Shown in pieces: positions 1 through 10,428 of a stretch of DNA of 64,000 nucleotides. The position numbers and the translations under genes were made by a program. Each line of letters opens with the position of its first letter. The first letter of the stretch is position 1. The notes under the pieces are model-generated. The model had not been told where the DNA came from. It saw nothing but the letters and a program-made list of their open reading frames with translations, and ran no database searches. This stretch comes from Symbiodinium natans (taxonomy: Eukaryota > Sar > Dinophyceae > Suessiales > Symbiodiniaceae), in the NCBI GenBank assembly GCA_905221605.1, contig CAJNDS010000246.1:123554-187553 (forward strand), written 5' to 3'.

Positions 1-3000
1 GGAAGTCTGAAGAGCAAAGAGAAAACACAAGTGTGTGTGTGTGTGGTGCTGTGGTGCTTCACGAGGAGAAGAGGAACAGCAAGAAATGAGCGTCGCAGTC
101 TTTTCTGCAAAGGACCCGCAGTTCTTGGCCGCGACAGAGAAGGCCCGGCGAAGACGGGAAGATGACGCCACGATGTGACACGATGTGGCAAGTCTTCAAG
201 ACGCAGAATGAACTCAACGCAGCAAAAGGAGGAGGGCACCTCCATCAAGAAGCGTGCTGCTGGCCCGAATCCAAATGAAGAGAAGAGCGCTGACACTCGT
301 GATTTCCTGATACTTTGGGTTTGGTTTGCCGTGTTGCGCCTTTTCCTGGTGCTGTTTCTTCCTGAGGTCTTTAGAGTGAGAGACCCAGGGACACGTTGTA
401 AGTAGCAAGACAACACAACGATACACAATGGGAATGGACTCTCTCGCGCCGCCCTCAGAGGGATACCTTGGTGCGCATCGTCGTCGTCGTAGTAGCAGCG
501 GCAGCAATACGCCGCCCCCCCTGTGTCCTTTTTCTAGTTTCTCCTCTCTTCTCTCCTTCATACTTAGTGTTAGTTGGCTCTCTCTCTGTCTCTCTCTCTC
601 TTTCGCTCTCTGTGGTTTGTTGGTGGTTGGTGATTGGCTCTGGCTCTGTGGCTGCATCCTCTGCTCTGAGGCTGGGCGAAGACGCTGGGGATGGAAGAGA
701 AGCCGGGGGAGCTCAGAGCGCCGTTCTCCGCGGGAAAAACTCTTCTTTTCTCGAGTTTTTCTGAGCACAGGGAGAGGCTGAGCACTCGGCAAGGATGCAC
801 AGAGAGAGCACTCCTTCGTTATTTGCTCTCTCTCTTTTTGCCTCTCCTTGCTCTCTCCTTGCTCGCTCTCTTTGCTCTCTCTCTCTTTGCTCTCTCTTTA
901 CTCTCTCCGTGCTCGGATTCTGCTCTGACTCTGCTGAGGGGCTGGGTTGACAGCCTGACGACGCTCTTCGGCTCTGATGCCCGCCACTCAACAACAAGCG
1001 CAGACACTCGGTGAGTGTGCCTAGCCAAGTGTTTTCTTTAAGTCTTTCTCCTTTCTTCTTTTGGGGAGGGGGGGGGGGCAGCGGGGCCGGGGTTGGGGGG
1101 TGCAGGCAAGGTGGGAAGGTGCAGGGAAGGGGGGGAGTGCGGAGGTGCGCTGGGGTGGGTGGCTATGTCCTTATGAATTCGTGTGAGATCTCGCGATATC
1201 CGAGGCCGAGGCGTTGCAGGACCCAGTGAACTTCGAGGCGCTCACACGCGAGTGTGCATCAGTCAGAGAACAGACCGAGCGTCTTTGTGAGCGCGCCCTT
1301 TTTTGGTGTGTCTCTCTCTCTCTCGCGCGCTCTCTGTAGTGAATTTCCGCGGAGGCAGCGAATTTGCGAAGGGGCGGAAGCGCGGAAGCGCGAAGGCGGA
1401 AAGATCAAGAAACATCGCGAAGAAAATGAACCGAAAAGGCTGCAAAGCACCACAAGCAACTACACCCCTGCGCAGTCTGGAGTGGACGTCCTCGGCAGTG
1501 CTGAAGCGTCACAAAGAGCGTGGCAACACTTCGTCGTGGTTTTTAAGGTAGCCAATCGCACTTCGGCCCTGTGCGGCTTTGAAGGGGGATCCCAAAGCGT
1601 GGCTAAATCGGCTATGCAAAGTTAATAGACAGCTCGACTTTGTCCAGTTGTAAATGCAGCATGTTCAGCTCCTAAACAGACATAGTTGTACTTTGGCTGC
1701 ATGTGGAGTCATAAGATGTGCGTCTCCGTTGACACGAGGCAACGCTTTGCTTATCACTTGCGTGTCGCAGCTTGAGAGCGAGATGGCGACACAACATGAC
1801 ACAACAGTAATTGCCTTTACGAGCTGCTGAGCAGGGCCTCCGCTTTTGTGGAGCGCAGGTGCGCGACAGGGCTGCAGCCAAGGTTTTGTAGGAGATCGGT
1901 TGCAGCCGAGCTGGGCTTTCCATGGCGAGCTCTCTCAAGAGGCGTTACTCCGTGTCAGAGTTCGATTCTCCGCTGGGGCCGAGCTGGGCCGAGCTGGGCC
2001 GTGCTGGGCCGCGCTGCACACTTACTGGCTGCTGCAATTGCTCGGCTCCTGATGACTGTCCTTCCTCGGCCACTTTTGGGTCTTTCAAGCCCTCTCCGTG
2101 TACCTTTGCCTCCCTTTGCGCCTCCCTTTGCGCCTCCCTTTGCGCCTCCCTTTGCGCCTCCCTTTGCCTCTGCCCTTCCTTCTGGCCTCCCCGGCGTCGG
2201 GAGTCTGCTTCCTGACAGCCACTTTTCTTCCGATCACGTGTTTTGGACATTTTCTTAGGGCCAAGTACCTCAGCCCGCTTGCTGGTCGAAAGAATCTCAT
2301 TGGTACGCGTCACAGGCATGGGAAGAGTGGAAGCCACAACACGTCATGGCAGTCCAGCCCTGCCCAGCATCTGGGCGACTTGAGACCTGGGAGACTCTAA
2401 GATTGGGGAGCCTCCCTTCTTCAGGCTCCCAACCATTTTCCACATGCAAAAACCCCTCAAATCATTCCGAAGAAGCCCCGCAAGAATCCTTGGTGTGACC
2501 ATAGTTCTCATCGGATCCGGCCATGGGGGTAAGTTTGGGTGAGTAGTGTCTTCACTCGCTGGTAGGTTGTGAAGCCTGAGCATCCAAATTTAGACTCCCA
2601 GCCTTCAGAAGCTCTTCACAAGAAACCACAGAGCCAAAACACTTCACCATCCCAACTGACATCGTTTTCACCCGTTCAGATTGTGGAAACTTCGACATCG
2701 GAACCAATTTTCGCGGCTTGGTGAGTGCCCAATAGAGCCGGCCAGACAAGCTGTCGAATCGTTAGCTAGTCGTCGCCCGACGGAAATTTTAGCGAATCGT
2801 GAATATGAGAATAGACGAAACACGGTCAAAAAAAGAGTCAAAAGATGCTTCACTATTTCGACAAAAAGTTGTCGAAATGGACAATGAATTCTTCGTTTTG
2901 ACAACTTAGTAACACGCAATAGGCAGCAGCGCGGAGAAGTTTAGTGGAAACTTCCTGTAAACTGCTTCGGGCTGCCGGGGCTGAACTGTGGCAGTCCTGA

Positions 3001-3724
3001 AGACCAAAAGCAGTTTGGTGGCAGTTTTGCGAGAGACCATAGCTGAGTTCTTGGGCCGGGAACTGCTGAGTTAGGAGGATCAACTGTGGCTGGGCTGCTC
3101 TTGAGATAACTTGAGATAGGCCACGCAGATCCTCCACAAGATCTCGGGCAGTGCGAGCCATTCAATGTTGCTTTTCTCCAGTCTATGCAGTCTATGCTTC
3201 AGTCCACTGAGAAAGGACTCTTCGCAAACTCAAAAGTCCAAAGCGAGCCCTGCAAAGATCAACTGTATTTTAACACACCGTTAAAAATCACAACCAAAGT
3301 CTTTAGAGTACAAAGAGGAAAGTATGATCGTGGAAACAAAGACCTGGGTTGTCCGCTAGTTCTTGCTCTTCCTTGCGTTTCCAAAAAGCCGGAAACCCAG
3401 TCTGGTTTATCAATCTGAATAATGATGGAATTCGGGGCAAGGAATGAAATGGAATGAGTTGGAATGATTTGGAAATTAACGGAATGCTCTGCAAGTAAAT
3501 AGAATGTATTTGAAGCCCCACGTAAGGAAGAAAAGGCACGCCAAAGGTCTCAGCAATCTTGGGGACTCTCGTTGCATGCGCCGCGTGGTACGGGACCTTT
3601 CCCATGCCAACCATGAACAGATGGTGTGCTGCTGCAGTTTCTGCAGTTTCTGCAGTTTCTGATCGCAAAGTTGCAGCATGATGCCAGCATGATGCCGGTC
3701 ATAAAGAGAGTGAGCGCAACTCAC
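1..3724. other. Unrecognised, repeat-rich DNA
   Basis: No gene is recognised here. The stretch begins with a short GT run (about 29-44), has long pyrimidine-rich CT tracts (about 578-620 and 820-915), a G-rich patch (about 1064-1160) and a CTCT run near 1310-1340. Open frames in it follow the low-complexity bias (Ser/Leu/Arg-rich on one strand, Arg/Glu-rich on the other) and look spurious. Minus-strand open stretches at 2344-2583 and 2552-2749 have more ordinary composition, but no family can be named and no splice structure is visible. Confidence 0.6.
2107..2168. repeat. 12-bp minisatellite, about 5 copies
   Basis: Tandem copies of CCTTTGCGCCTC run through this segment and stop abruptly in CCTTTGCCTCTGCC. 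It is an ordinary short minisatellite. Confidence 0.85.
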
Positions 3725-3866
3725 CATTTTCTCGGTATCAGCTCCATGGCCTCCAATGGCATCCCACACGTGCTGTCCAGGGGTACGCGCTGAGGAATGT
3801 TCTTTGTTCCGTCCTCCTTGCCTTTGGAGAACGTTTTGCTGTGTTGTATTCGGTTGCAATCTGCTT
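3725..3866 (-). CDS. Candidate internal exon, unknown protein
   Basis: On the minus strand an open stretch of about 47 codons with ordinary amino-acid composition, ending in residues like WDAIGGHGADTEKM, stops exactly at a good splice donor (ATG|GTGAGT at 3724-3719). Upstream is a pyrimidine-rich tract and a CAG that could be the acceptor, near 3867. No family is recognised. The call rests only on the donor and composition; no neighbouring exon was found, so it could be chance. Confidence 0.25.
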
Positions 3867-5575
3867 CCGGGGCAATCCTCTTCAGAAGGGAAAAGAAGGA
3901 GAAGGACTTTGAGGCAGCTTGTCTTTTTGTTTGTGTTCTGTGTTTTTTGGTTCTCTGTTTTGAGACTTTCAGGGGATGGGGGGGGGGGGGGAAGTTTCGC
4001 GGTGCGAGGTGGTCGCCGCGGACCCGGCCTGGCGCTCAGCCGCTACGCCTGGCCCCAAAGAGCCTCAAGTTCTTTTTCCTCCTCTCCTTAAAGGGTCCTT
4101 CTTTTTGGGTCCTTCTCCTTAGCCTTCTTCTCTCTTTCTTCTCTGCTCCTTCTCTCCTTCTTCTCTCTTTCTCTCTTTCTCTCTTTCTCTCTTTCTCTCT
4201 TTCTCTCTTTCTCTCTTTCTCCCCCCTTTTTGTTTCCCCTTGCTTTGCCCTTGCTCTCCCCTTGCTCTCACCCATTCTGTGTGCAAGAGGAGACCGTGGA
4301 GTTCAAGATCCGGTGCCGCAACGGCAAGACGCTGCACGAGAGGAGCCGCTTCCAAAAGGACCTGCAGAGAGCAGAGAGCAGAAAAGGCAGTAAAGGCAGA
4401 CTACGATATTGAGAAAAAAACAACAAAAGGCAACTCAATTGAGAAAGACGTGTCTCGGCGGAGGGCTCAAAGCTGTCGCCACCCTCATTTCGGTTCCCGC
4501 GCCAGGATAGGAAGTGGGGCTACGTCTACAGCGGCGAGTCTGCTGGAGCCCCACTGTGCATGCGGTCCTGATATCTCAGTGCTGCCTCCTTGCGCACCCT
4601 GTCCCTGTCTCTGGTCCCCAACGAAGCACAAGGTTGAGCTGTGCGGTGTACCATGCAGCGGGGGTGTGCATACTTGTTTGTGTGGTGGGAAATCCGATAA
4701 GAATTTCAAGAGAGAGAAGGCAAAGGACATATTCGTGGACACACGGCTCGTATGATCTCTTTGTTGGAGCCGTTCATTGTTCGTTTCACTCCGCAAAAAA
4801 GGGATAATCATGTGCACGCCCTGAGAATTCTATCTTTTGGGGCGCAATGATCGTGTAATTAGTGACCGCGAATAGAAGGCCTGCGTGAAGAATGTCATTA
4901 CAAGGGGCTTTTGAACTTTTGACATGTGATTCGTGGCTGAATGGCCCGTCTGACCCCAGACTCGGAGCTGAAGACGATTCATGCGTCTGGCTCCAGTTCT
5001 AACGGCAAGACGCCTGCAACGAGTGTTATCCAGGTCAGGCGTTAACAGGGTCTCAACGTGTGATGATGAAGGTAACGCCCCGCGAAACGACCGCGCCGTA
5101 GCAGGCTGGTTTTTTGGGTTGTTTTGTTAGTTTTGTCGAGGTAAAAGCACGATTTCTGCATGACATTGTTTCGATAGCAGGGGCCAATGTCGCGCACCGT
5201 CCGAACGTTTGGAGCGAATGTTTTGTCGAGTTTGCGGTTGTGGGAAGCCTTTCTTTAGTGGTTTTTCCCAGGCGAAAAGCACGTTTTGGTGTTACATGTC
5301 ACGGTCGCGCGTAAACAGGTTTTCACGGGTTTGCGGATAAAATGGGTTTTGTATTTTTTAAGTTAAGGGACAGGGCAGAATGGTATTTTTTCCTCGGAAA
5401 AACGCGCAGTTGGATTTGACAAGGTCTGTTCTGGGGAATCCTTTTGAGACAGGAGAAAAATGGTATTCGTATGTGGTTCCTTGAAAGCGTCATAGTGTTG
5501 TCGATTGAAAAATGTATTTTTTCTCCAGCGGTGCTAGCGTTTCGGTGTTTTGTAGAAAGCTCAGAGTGCAGGGCA
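3867..5575. other. No gene recognised; CT-rich and unique DNA
   Basis: The segment contains a G run near 3976-3991, a long CTCTCTTT array (4136-4222) and otherwise unique sequence. Open frames over the array are low-complexity. From about 5000 the DNA becomes more AT-rich with no convincing coding. Confidence 0.6.
4136..4222. repeat. CTCTCTTT microsatellite
   Basis: Near-perfect tandem 8-bp pyrimidine repeat, with strict purine/pyrimidine strand asymmetry. Confidence 0.9.
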
Positions 5576-5700
5576 CTTCTGGTCTTGCACTGCTTCGGGC
5601 TTTGGTTTGAGGATTGAGGGTGCATGACACTGCTTGGTGCTTTGGGTTGAGGATTGAGGGTGCATGACACGTTTGGGCTTGCACTGCTTCGGGTTTAGGG
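5576..5700. repeat. Tandem duplication leading into telomeric tract
   Basis: Segments of about 45-50 bp containing TTGCACTGCTTCGGG and TTGAGGATTGAGGGTGCATG recur two to three times with small changes immediately before the telomere-like repeats. They resemble degenerate telomeric DNA (GGTTTGAGG, GGGTTGAGG). Confidence 0.6.
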
Positions 5701-5785
5701 TTGAGGGCCTGGGGTGTAGGGTTTAGGGTTTAGGGTCAAGGGTTTAGGGTTTAGGGTTTGAGGGTTTAGGGTTTCGGGTTTAGGG
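5701..5785 (+). repeat. Interstitial telomere-like tract (TTTAGGG)n
   Basis: About ten TTTAGGG units, several degenerate (TTGAGGG, TTTCGGG, GTCAAGG), run up to the copia-like element. Its last unit supplies the TAGGG that is duplicated on the far side of the element, so the element landed in this tract. TTTAGGG is the telomere unit reported for dinoflagellates and plants. The tract is internal to the window, so it is interstitial here unless the assembly is chimeric. Confidence 0.85.
5781..5785. repeat. Target-site duplication TAGGG (left)
   Basis: TAGGG directly precedes the left LTR and recurs directly after the right LTR at 15687-15691. Five bp is the usual length for copia-type integration. 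Confidence 0.9.
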
Positions 5786-6014
5786 TACGGGGGGCAACCG
5801 AAGGAGGACAGAGAACAAAACAGTCAACCCCAACAGAAGCCCTTAATACCCCTGGAACAACCAACAACCGAACAGCAAGACCCCAAACCAAGGGCACACT
5901 TTTTACGGAATCTTCGACCGCTTTGGTCATGGCTTGAGCCAAAGAATACCGGGTTCATTGACCCTTCAACTTCCAATACCAACTCCTTTCTACAATACCA
6001 ATTGCAGCTCCGCA
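5786..6014 (-). repeat. 3' LTR of the copia-like element
   Basis: This is one of two 229-bp direct repeats. Read on the element's strand it begins TGCGGAGC and ends CCCCCGTA, so the usual terminal CA is TA. An 11-nt match to the end of the dinoflagellate spliced leader, TTTGGCTCAAG, lies inside it on the element's sense strand (5943-5933). Polyadenylation and promoter signals were not identifiable by eye. Confidence 0.95.
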
Positions 6015-6027
6015 CTCCCCCTGTCCT
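6015..6027 (-). promoter_or_regulatory. Polypurine tract for plus-strand priming
   Basis: On the element's strand AGGACAGGGGGAG lies directly against the first base of the 3' LTR, the expected position of the RNase-H-resistant primer of plus-strand synthesis. Confidence 0.85.
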
Positions 6028-6199
6028 AGGATTTCCTAGGACACATTGGAGGTGCAAATCTTTGGCCAAAAACCGCCATTTAGGCAGCAGCCAGCTGCTT
6101 GAAATGCACATTGTGGTTTAACCTCTTCCAGGACGAACCTTCAGCTCATTGGCTGAATCCTTTACCATTGAGGATTTCTTCACCTTGCACTTGGAAAAT

Positions 6200-7033
6200 T
6201 CACGTTCCAGCGGCTCGTTCCTCACCAAGGAACTCAGCATTCACCACCCAGCCATCCTTGAGGCAATGCTTACAAAGCGTCTTAGCTCTGAGCTGTGAAT
6301 ATCGCAGAACATCACAGTCACTGCTTGCGTGCATACAGTTCCCACCCACTGTTGTATACAAAGTGGCACTCGCAGGAATAACCACCGCTTTCTTGATCCA
6401 CAGCCATTTATACAGCCGTCGAAAGAGGCACCATGCCAGTTCCCAGAGTATAATCGCTGCCACCAAATATGCAACAAGGTCTGAATTGTTGACAACCATT
6501 TCAATACCTTGAGCCAGAACCATCACCGCAGACGTGTTGGCAACCTTGCACACCCCTTCTTCTGAGCAAAAGAATCCAGCAGTTGACACTTCTTCGCCAC
6601 CAGTTGCCATCCCTTGCAGAGATGCAGCCACCATCATGACCGCCATTGCAAGCGAGGCTTTTTTCAAGTCAGTCCCTTGTACCAACAGTCGGAGACCCCA
6701 AAGTGCCTTTTGCTTTGCGTACACCTGTCCACTCATCAACTTAGTCAACAGGTCAGCGATCATATACTCACCGCGAAGATGCGCTATCACCATATAACCA
6801 CGGTCCACCAGAGACCTGACACCGGCTGCTCGAATTCTCAGGTGTCTTGTCCTCCAGCTTCCAGCAGGATATTGAATGATCGAGCACGTTGAAACCGAAT
6901 CTGTATACAGCACTTTTTGCAGCGATTCTTCACCTGTTCCAACCAAAGCGGCAATTATAGGGGTGCACGACTGAATCATCGTTGCTCCCTCTATAGACGC
7001 ATGCAATTCAGCTTCAGCTGTATTTAAAGTCAC
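6200..7033 (-). CDS. Copia-like RNase H C-terminal part plus membrane/Cys-His tail
   Basis: This frame continues the polyprotein after a frame change at the RNase H active site. Residues 1-115 are the rest of RNase H: TAEAEL (Glu), YTDSVS (Asp45) and ADLLTK (Asp94) match the copia-type catalytic residues whose first Asp (YADASF) lies in the preceding ORF. The true junction is upstream of the listed Met: in-frame codons reading HNSTQRQSTVT run into TLNTAEAEL. Residues about 120-277 are not part of a normal copia polyprotein. They contain hydrophobic segments near 125-140 and 186-202, a basic cluster, then a compact Cys/His motif (C233, H235, C240, C254, C257) resembling small zinc-binding tails. 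The function of this tail is unknown; an envelope-like or membrane-anchoring role is only a guess. Confidence 0.85.
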   Translation of the reverse strand: MTLNTAEAELHASIEGATMIQSCTPIIAALVGTGEESLQKVLYTDSVSTCSIIQYPAGSWRTRHLRIRAAGVRSLVDRGYMVIAHLRGEYMIADLLTKLMSGQVYAKQKALWGLRLLVQGTDLKKASLAMAVMMVAASLQGMATGGEEVSTAGFFCSEEGVCKVANTSAVMVLAQGIEMVVNNSDLVAYLVAAIILWELAWCLFRRLYKWLWIKKAVVIPASATLYTTVGGNCMHASSDCDVLRYSQLRAKTLCKHCLKDGWVVNAEFLGEERAAGT

Positions 7034-10000
7034 CGTTGATTGTCTTTGTGTTGAATTATGACTGGACAGTCACCCCACACCACCACCGCTCCTGAGTGGC
7101 TCTTTTCGTTTTCACCTGCTGCAAAGCTGGCATCCGCGTAGGACTCCACCACTTTAACGCCTCGTCCATAGCGCAACACCTCATTTCTTTCTTTTTCGCA
7201 TGTTGCGATTGCTCCGAACGTCAAGCCTAACGTTGGAGTTGCAGCAAGGTATCGGAAAACTTCCTCAGCCTTTTTAACCACAAATCGCGGCCTTCGGGAT
7301 GTCCACAAAGACAACTGGCTCGTGCAGAACGCCAAATCAGGTCGAGTTTTGATTGCCACCCAGAGGAACTCCCCTACGGCACCTTGAGCCGCTCGCAAGG
7401 AAGGAATATCCACCTCCTCTTCTTCACCTGGAGTTTCTTTCACCATTGGCAGGTTACTCCCTTTTCCAGTTTCATCGATCTGATACCCTCGTCGGTTCAG
7501 CAAATCTCTCACAAAGTCCTCCTGGTTGAGAAAGAAGCTGCCATTTCGATACCAGATTTGGACACCTAAAAACTTCAGGAATCCATCACCGCAGCCTGGA
7601 CCACAGAACTCGGGTTCAGAAGTTTTCCACTCCTTCCTAATCTGTTCCAAGGCCTCCCGGAGCACTGTCATAGTCCCAGCCATCAAAAAATCATCCACGT
7701 AAAGACCCATTGTCCCTACCAACTTGCTTGCACCTTCCGGCTTCTCTTGCGCCATAATAAGGAACAGACTTGGGTCTGCGTTGGACCTCTGAAAGCTCAT
7801 TGCTTGTCCATCCTTTGACACCCAAGACATACCTTGAAGACGTTGGTCTCGCCACTCCACCCATGCTGCAGGACTTTCGGCCAAACCATACAAGGCCTTC
7901 CTCACAATCCACCGCTCCTCTTTTGTGCAAAGACCCAATTTCACCGCCGCCCTTGGGGGCTGCACCACCACCAAACGCCCTTCTCTTTGCGCCCTATTCA
8001 TCGGCGCCGTCAGAAAAGCTTTGGAAATGTCTAAGCCAGCGATGATCCACACCATATATGCTGCGTGCCTCACTTGACACCTGAATGTAGTTGAATCTAA
8101 ACCTGGAGCGTACAGCGAGTGACGACTGAGTGACCTCGGCCCTTCATATTCTGTAGCTGCCGTTGACGAAATGAAGTTTCCACATGCACAGATACGGGCA
8201 CGTCGCCTCCCTGTCCCTTGCTTCCGGGTAAACACCACCAGACTGGGAACGTACTCAATCACCGGTGCATTAGGCTCTTCCGCCAATTTGTCCAGCTTTT
8301 CTTGAGTTGTTGGTTCCACCACCTCCAACTCTTTCACCAAAGACGTCACCTCGTCCGACAATGATTCCCTCCACTTTTCCAGCTCTTGCATGGCTTCTTG
8401 TGTAGGAATTGTTTTTGTTTGCAGGAACTCAACCTCCTCCGCTGCCTCAAGCGCGGTATTTTCTTGTACCATTTGCTGAACTTGAGCTGCTTTGACCAAA
8501 AACTTCGATAGCTGTTCCTCAGCCCTTTTTGCTTTAACCAGCCATTCTCTAGTCTCTGATCCTTTTTCTTCACTCGACTCATTGGCCGATCCATGGAACT
8601 CGTCCAAGATGCAACATTCCTGTTCAGCAATTAGGCGTCGAATACTCAAATGCTCTTCTAGAGCCCATTGATGCGCTTCGAACACAGCGTAGTCGACTTC
8701 CTCGGCAAGGTCGTCCAGCGAGGTTTCTTTCAACGTCATTTTTAACCACTTCCTTTTTCCACCTTCTTCAGCCTGTGGTTCCGGAAGAGGAAACTTGCAT
8801 TGGAGAAGATAGCACCTATCCTTGTAGCCCAAACGCTCCATAAAAACAGGCGTGTACCCTGTCAAGGATACCCTGTTTCCTTTCCAAGGCATAGGGCCAT
8901 GCAGCTTTCTCGGAAAGAACGACATGAAGTTCCACTGGATATCCACCAATTTTCCAGGTAGGACTTTCTTCCCATAGGATTGCTCCACCACTTCAGCTCC
9001 TTCCTCTAAAACCTTTTCATCCTCAACCCACAGCTGACCATCTTTATAGTCACCAAAGCCACACACATAATTGCAGCAATGTTTTTCATTGTGACTATCC
9101 CTATGCAATGACACCGGAGCATTGCACGAGATTTGAAGAGCAGAAAATTTGGCTTCAGGATTGTGGTGCCTCACGAATGATGCCAAATAACGACATAGCC
9201 ATGGTCTTCGATGAGTCTCCTTTGTAATACCACACACTCCGCCATGAGTATAGTGGCCCAACACCAGAGCTCGCGTACTTGTACACCAATTGTTGATACC
9301 ACCTCTTCGATTCACCCTCTTTGGGTATACAATCCCTTCCAAAAGCTCCTCACAGTCCACGTAATCATACATAGACCTTTCATACATTGACTTGGCTTTT
9401 TGCTCTTCTTTTTCCAACTGTGTTCCATCCTCAGCAGTCCCACTTTTGCAGACCAAATAAGCATTTTCATGAGGAGAACAGCAAGTCGGCCAATACTCAT
9501 CACCAGGAACATTGTCCTCAACATCTGCATTTTCTTCCAGCTCCCCCAGACCCTGCATGTCATCCTCAAAAAATTCTAAGGGCGGACTCTCCCCCCGCTT
9601 GCGAAGCAAGCGCAAGGAGCCCACATGACCACGCAGTGAAGAGGCCGGGCTTTTCTCCATCAACCGATGGCGAACTGGAGGATCTCGAGGCGGAGGTAAA
9701 GGAGGTCCTTCCTCATCCGCAAACCGAAGCGCCGGTTTTTTCCCTTTGAGACGATGCTCTGGAGGAGAAGGCTCCTGTTCTTCTACCACCCCTTCCAGCT
9801 CCAATTCAGGCGGTTCCTTTATATTAGAAAAAATCGTAGTGCAGGGAAATAACACCAGTTCATCCGGATCTTTTGCAGTCCCTTGAGCTTCCACCCAATA
9901 ACCACCAGGTAGGTCATCGCATGGACCCAAAAGAAGCGCAGGCTGCGTACGATCGACCCATTGCCGACCTTTCTTTGTTCCATCCGGACCCAGCAACTCC

Positions 10001-10185
10001 CACGGACGACGTTTGACTTGAATCTGAGCACCAAAGGGAAGCAATGCTTTAGGATTCAACCCCAACTCCCTTTCAGCTTTCTGCCACCGTAACATTGACC
10101 AATGGCGAGCAGCCAGTGCCCAGTACGCCGGCCCGAGTCGCGCCTCCTTTAAGAGCGACCTGACACCACGTTTGAATAAACCCAC
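7030..10185 (-). CDS. Copia-like integrase C-terminus, 2OG-dioxygenase-like domain, reverse transcriptase, RNase H start
   Basis: The frame is open upstream to about 10311, where it carries integrase residues SDRAGEF and PQTNGRAE. The listed start is only the first GTG after that, so it is not a real start. Next come the integrase C-terminal region, an acidic Pro-rich linker, and at about 9330-8800 a domain with the 2OG-Fe(II) dioxygenase signature: HRD (9105-9097), a distal His (8901-8899) and NRVSLTGY. A coiled-coil-like acidic linker follows. The RVT_2-type reverse transcriptase has DISKAFLTAP (near 8020), KALYGLAESPAAW and YVDD (near 7700). YADASF and SHSGAVVVWG (near 7130-7080) open RNase H. 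The ORF ends at TGA 7030 because of a frame change; the continuation is the 6200-7033 frame. Confidence 0.92.
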   Translation of the reverse strand: MGLFKRGVRSLLKEARLGPAYWALAARHWSMLRWQKAERELGLNPKALLPFGAQIQVKRRPWELLGPDGTKKGRQWVDRTQPALLLGPCDDLPGGYWVEAQGTAKDPDELVLFPCTTIFSNIKEPPELELEGVVEEQEPSPPEHRLKGKKPALRFADEEGPPLPPPRDPPVRHRLMEKSPASSLRGHVGSLRLLRKRGESPPLEFFEDDMQGLGELEENADVEDNVPGDEYWPTCCSPHENAYLVCKSGTAEDGTQLEKEEQKAKSMYERSMYDYVDCEELLEGIVYPKRVNRRGGINNWCTSTRALVLGHYTHGGVCGITKETHRRPWLCRYLASFVRHHNPEAKFSALQISCNAPVSLHRDSHNEKHCCNYVCGFGDYKDGQLWVEDEKVLEEGAEVVEQSYGKKVLPGKLVDIQWNFMSFFPRKLHGPMPWKGNRVSLTGYTPVFMERLGYKDRCYLLQCKFPLPEPQAEEGGKRKWLKMTLKETSLDDLAEEVDYAVFEAHQWALEEHLSIRRLIAEQECCILDEFHGSANESSEEKGSETREWLVKAKRAEEQLSKFLVKAAQVQQMVQENTALEAAEEVEFLQTKTIPTQEAMQELEKWRESLSDEVTSLVKELEVVEPTTQEKLDKLAEEPNAPVIEYVPSLVVFTRKQGTGRRRARICACGNFISSTAATEYEGPRSLSRHSLYAPGLDSTTFRCQVRHAAYMVWIIAGLDISKAFLTAPMNRAQREGRLVVVQPPRAAVKLGLCTKEERWIVRKALYGLAESPAAWVEWRDQRLQGMSWVSKDGQAMSFQRSNADPSLFLIMAQEKPEGASKLVGTMGLYVDDFLMAGTMTVLREALEQIRKEWKTSEPEFCGPGCGDGFLKFLGVQIWYRNGSFFLNQEDFVRDLLNRRGYQIDETGKGSNLPMVKETPGEEEEVDIPSLRAAQGAVGEFLWVAIKTRPDLAFCTSQLSLWTSRRPRFVVKKAEEVFRYLAATPTLGLTFGAIATCEKERNEVLRYGRGVKVVESYADASFAAGENEKSHSGAVVVWGDCPVIIQHKDNQR

Positions 10186-10428
10186 ACATGCTTCAGCGCG
10201 CCCATTTGTTTGCGGGACTCCAGGATCACCAGTGGTCCTATATATCAGACGAGTTTCGCAAAAGGACCGGAAGCGTGCATTGACAAACTCCCCCGCTCGA
10301 TCCGAGTGGTCTCTGCAAGCGCACCATCATTCTTTGAACTGCCGACAAAACAGTTGTTTGCTGCTTATCCACAATCGGCTCCACCATAACGAAGTTGATC
10401 ATACGGACAGGTTGGGTCAAGTGGTCCT
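10186..10428 (-). pseudogene. Integrase catalytic core, out-of-frame bridge
   Basis: The 1,665- and 1,051-codon frames are in the same phase, but this stretch is not open in that phase throughout. From about 10438 to 10311 the conserved integrase sequence (VRMINFVMVEPIVDK, then QRMMVRLQ) is read in another phase. At about 10311 the original phase resumes with DHSDRAGEF (second catalytic Asp, 10302-10300), then PQTNGRAE (Glu, 10194-10192). The Asp-Glu spacing is 35 residues, the classic DD35E. Two compensating one-base shifts of opposite sign explain this best. Real mutations and sequencing errors cannot be told apart from a single copy. Confidence 0.8.

Noticed and set aside
214-792. 192-codon minus-strand open frame
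   Set aside because: Arg/Glu/Ser-rich translation of CT-rich DNA; overlapping frames on the other strand are equally long.
1950-1975. GAGTTCGATTCTC, possible tRNA T-arm
   Set aside because: The stem does not pair over five bases and no other tRNA arms surround it.
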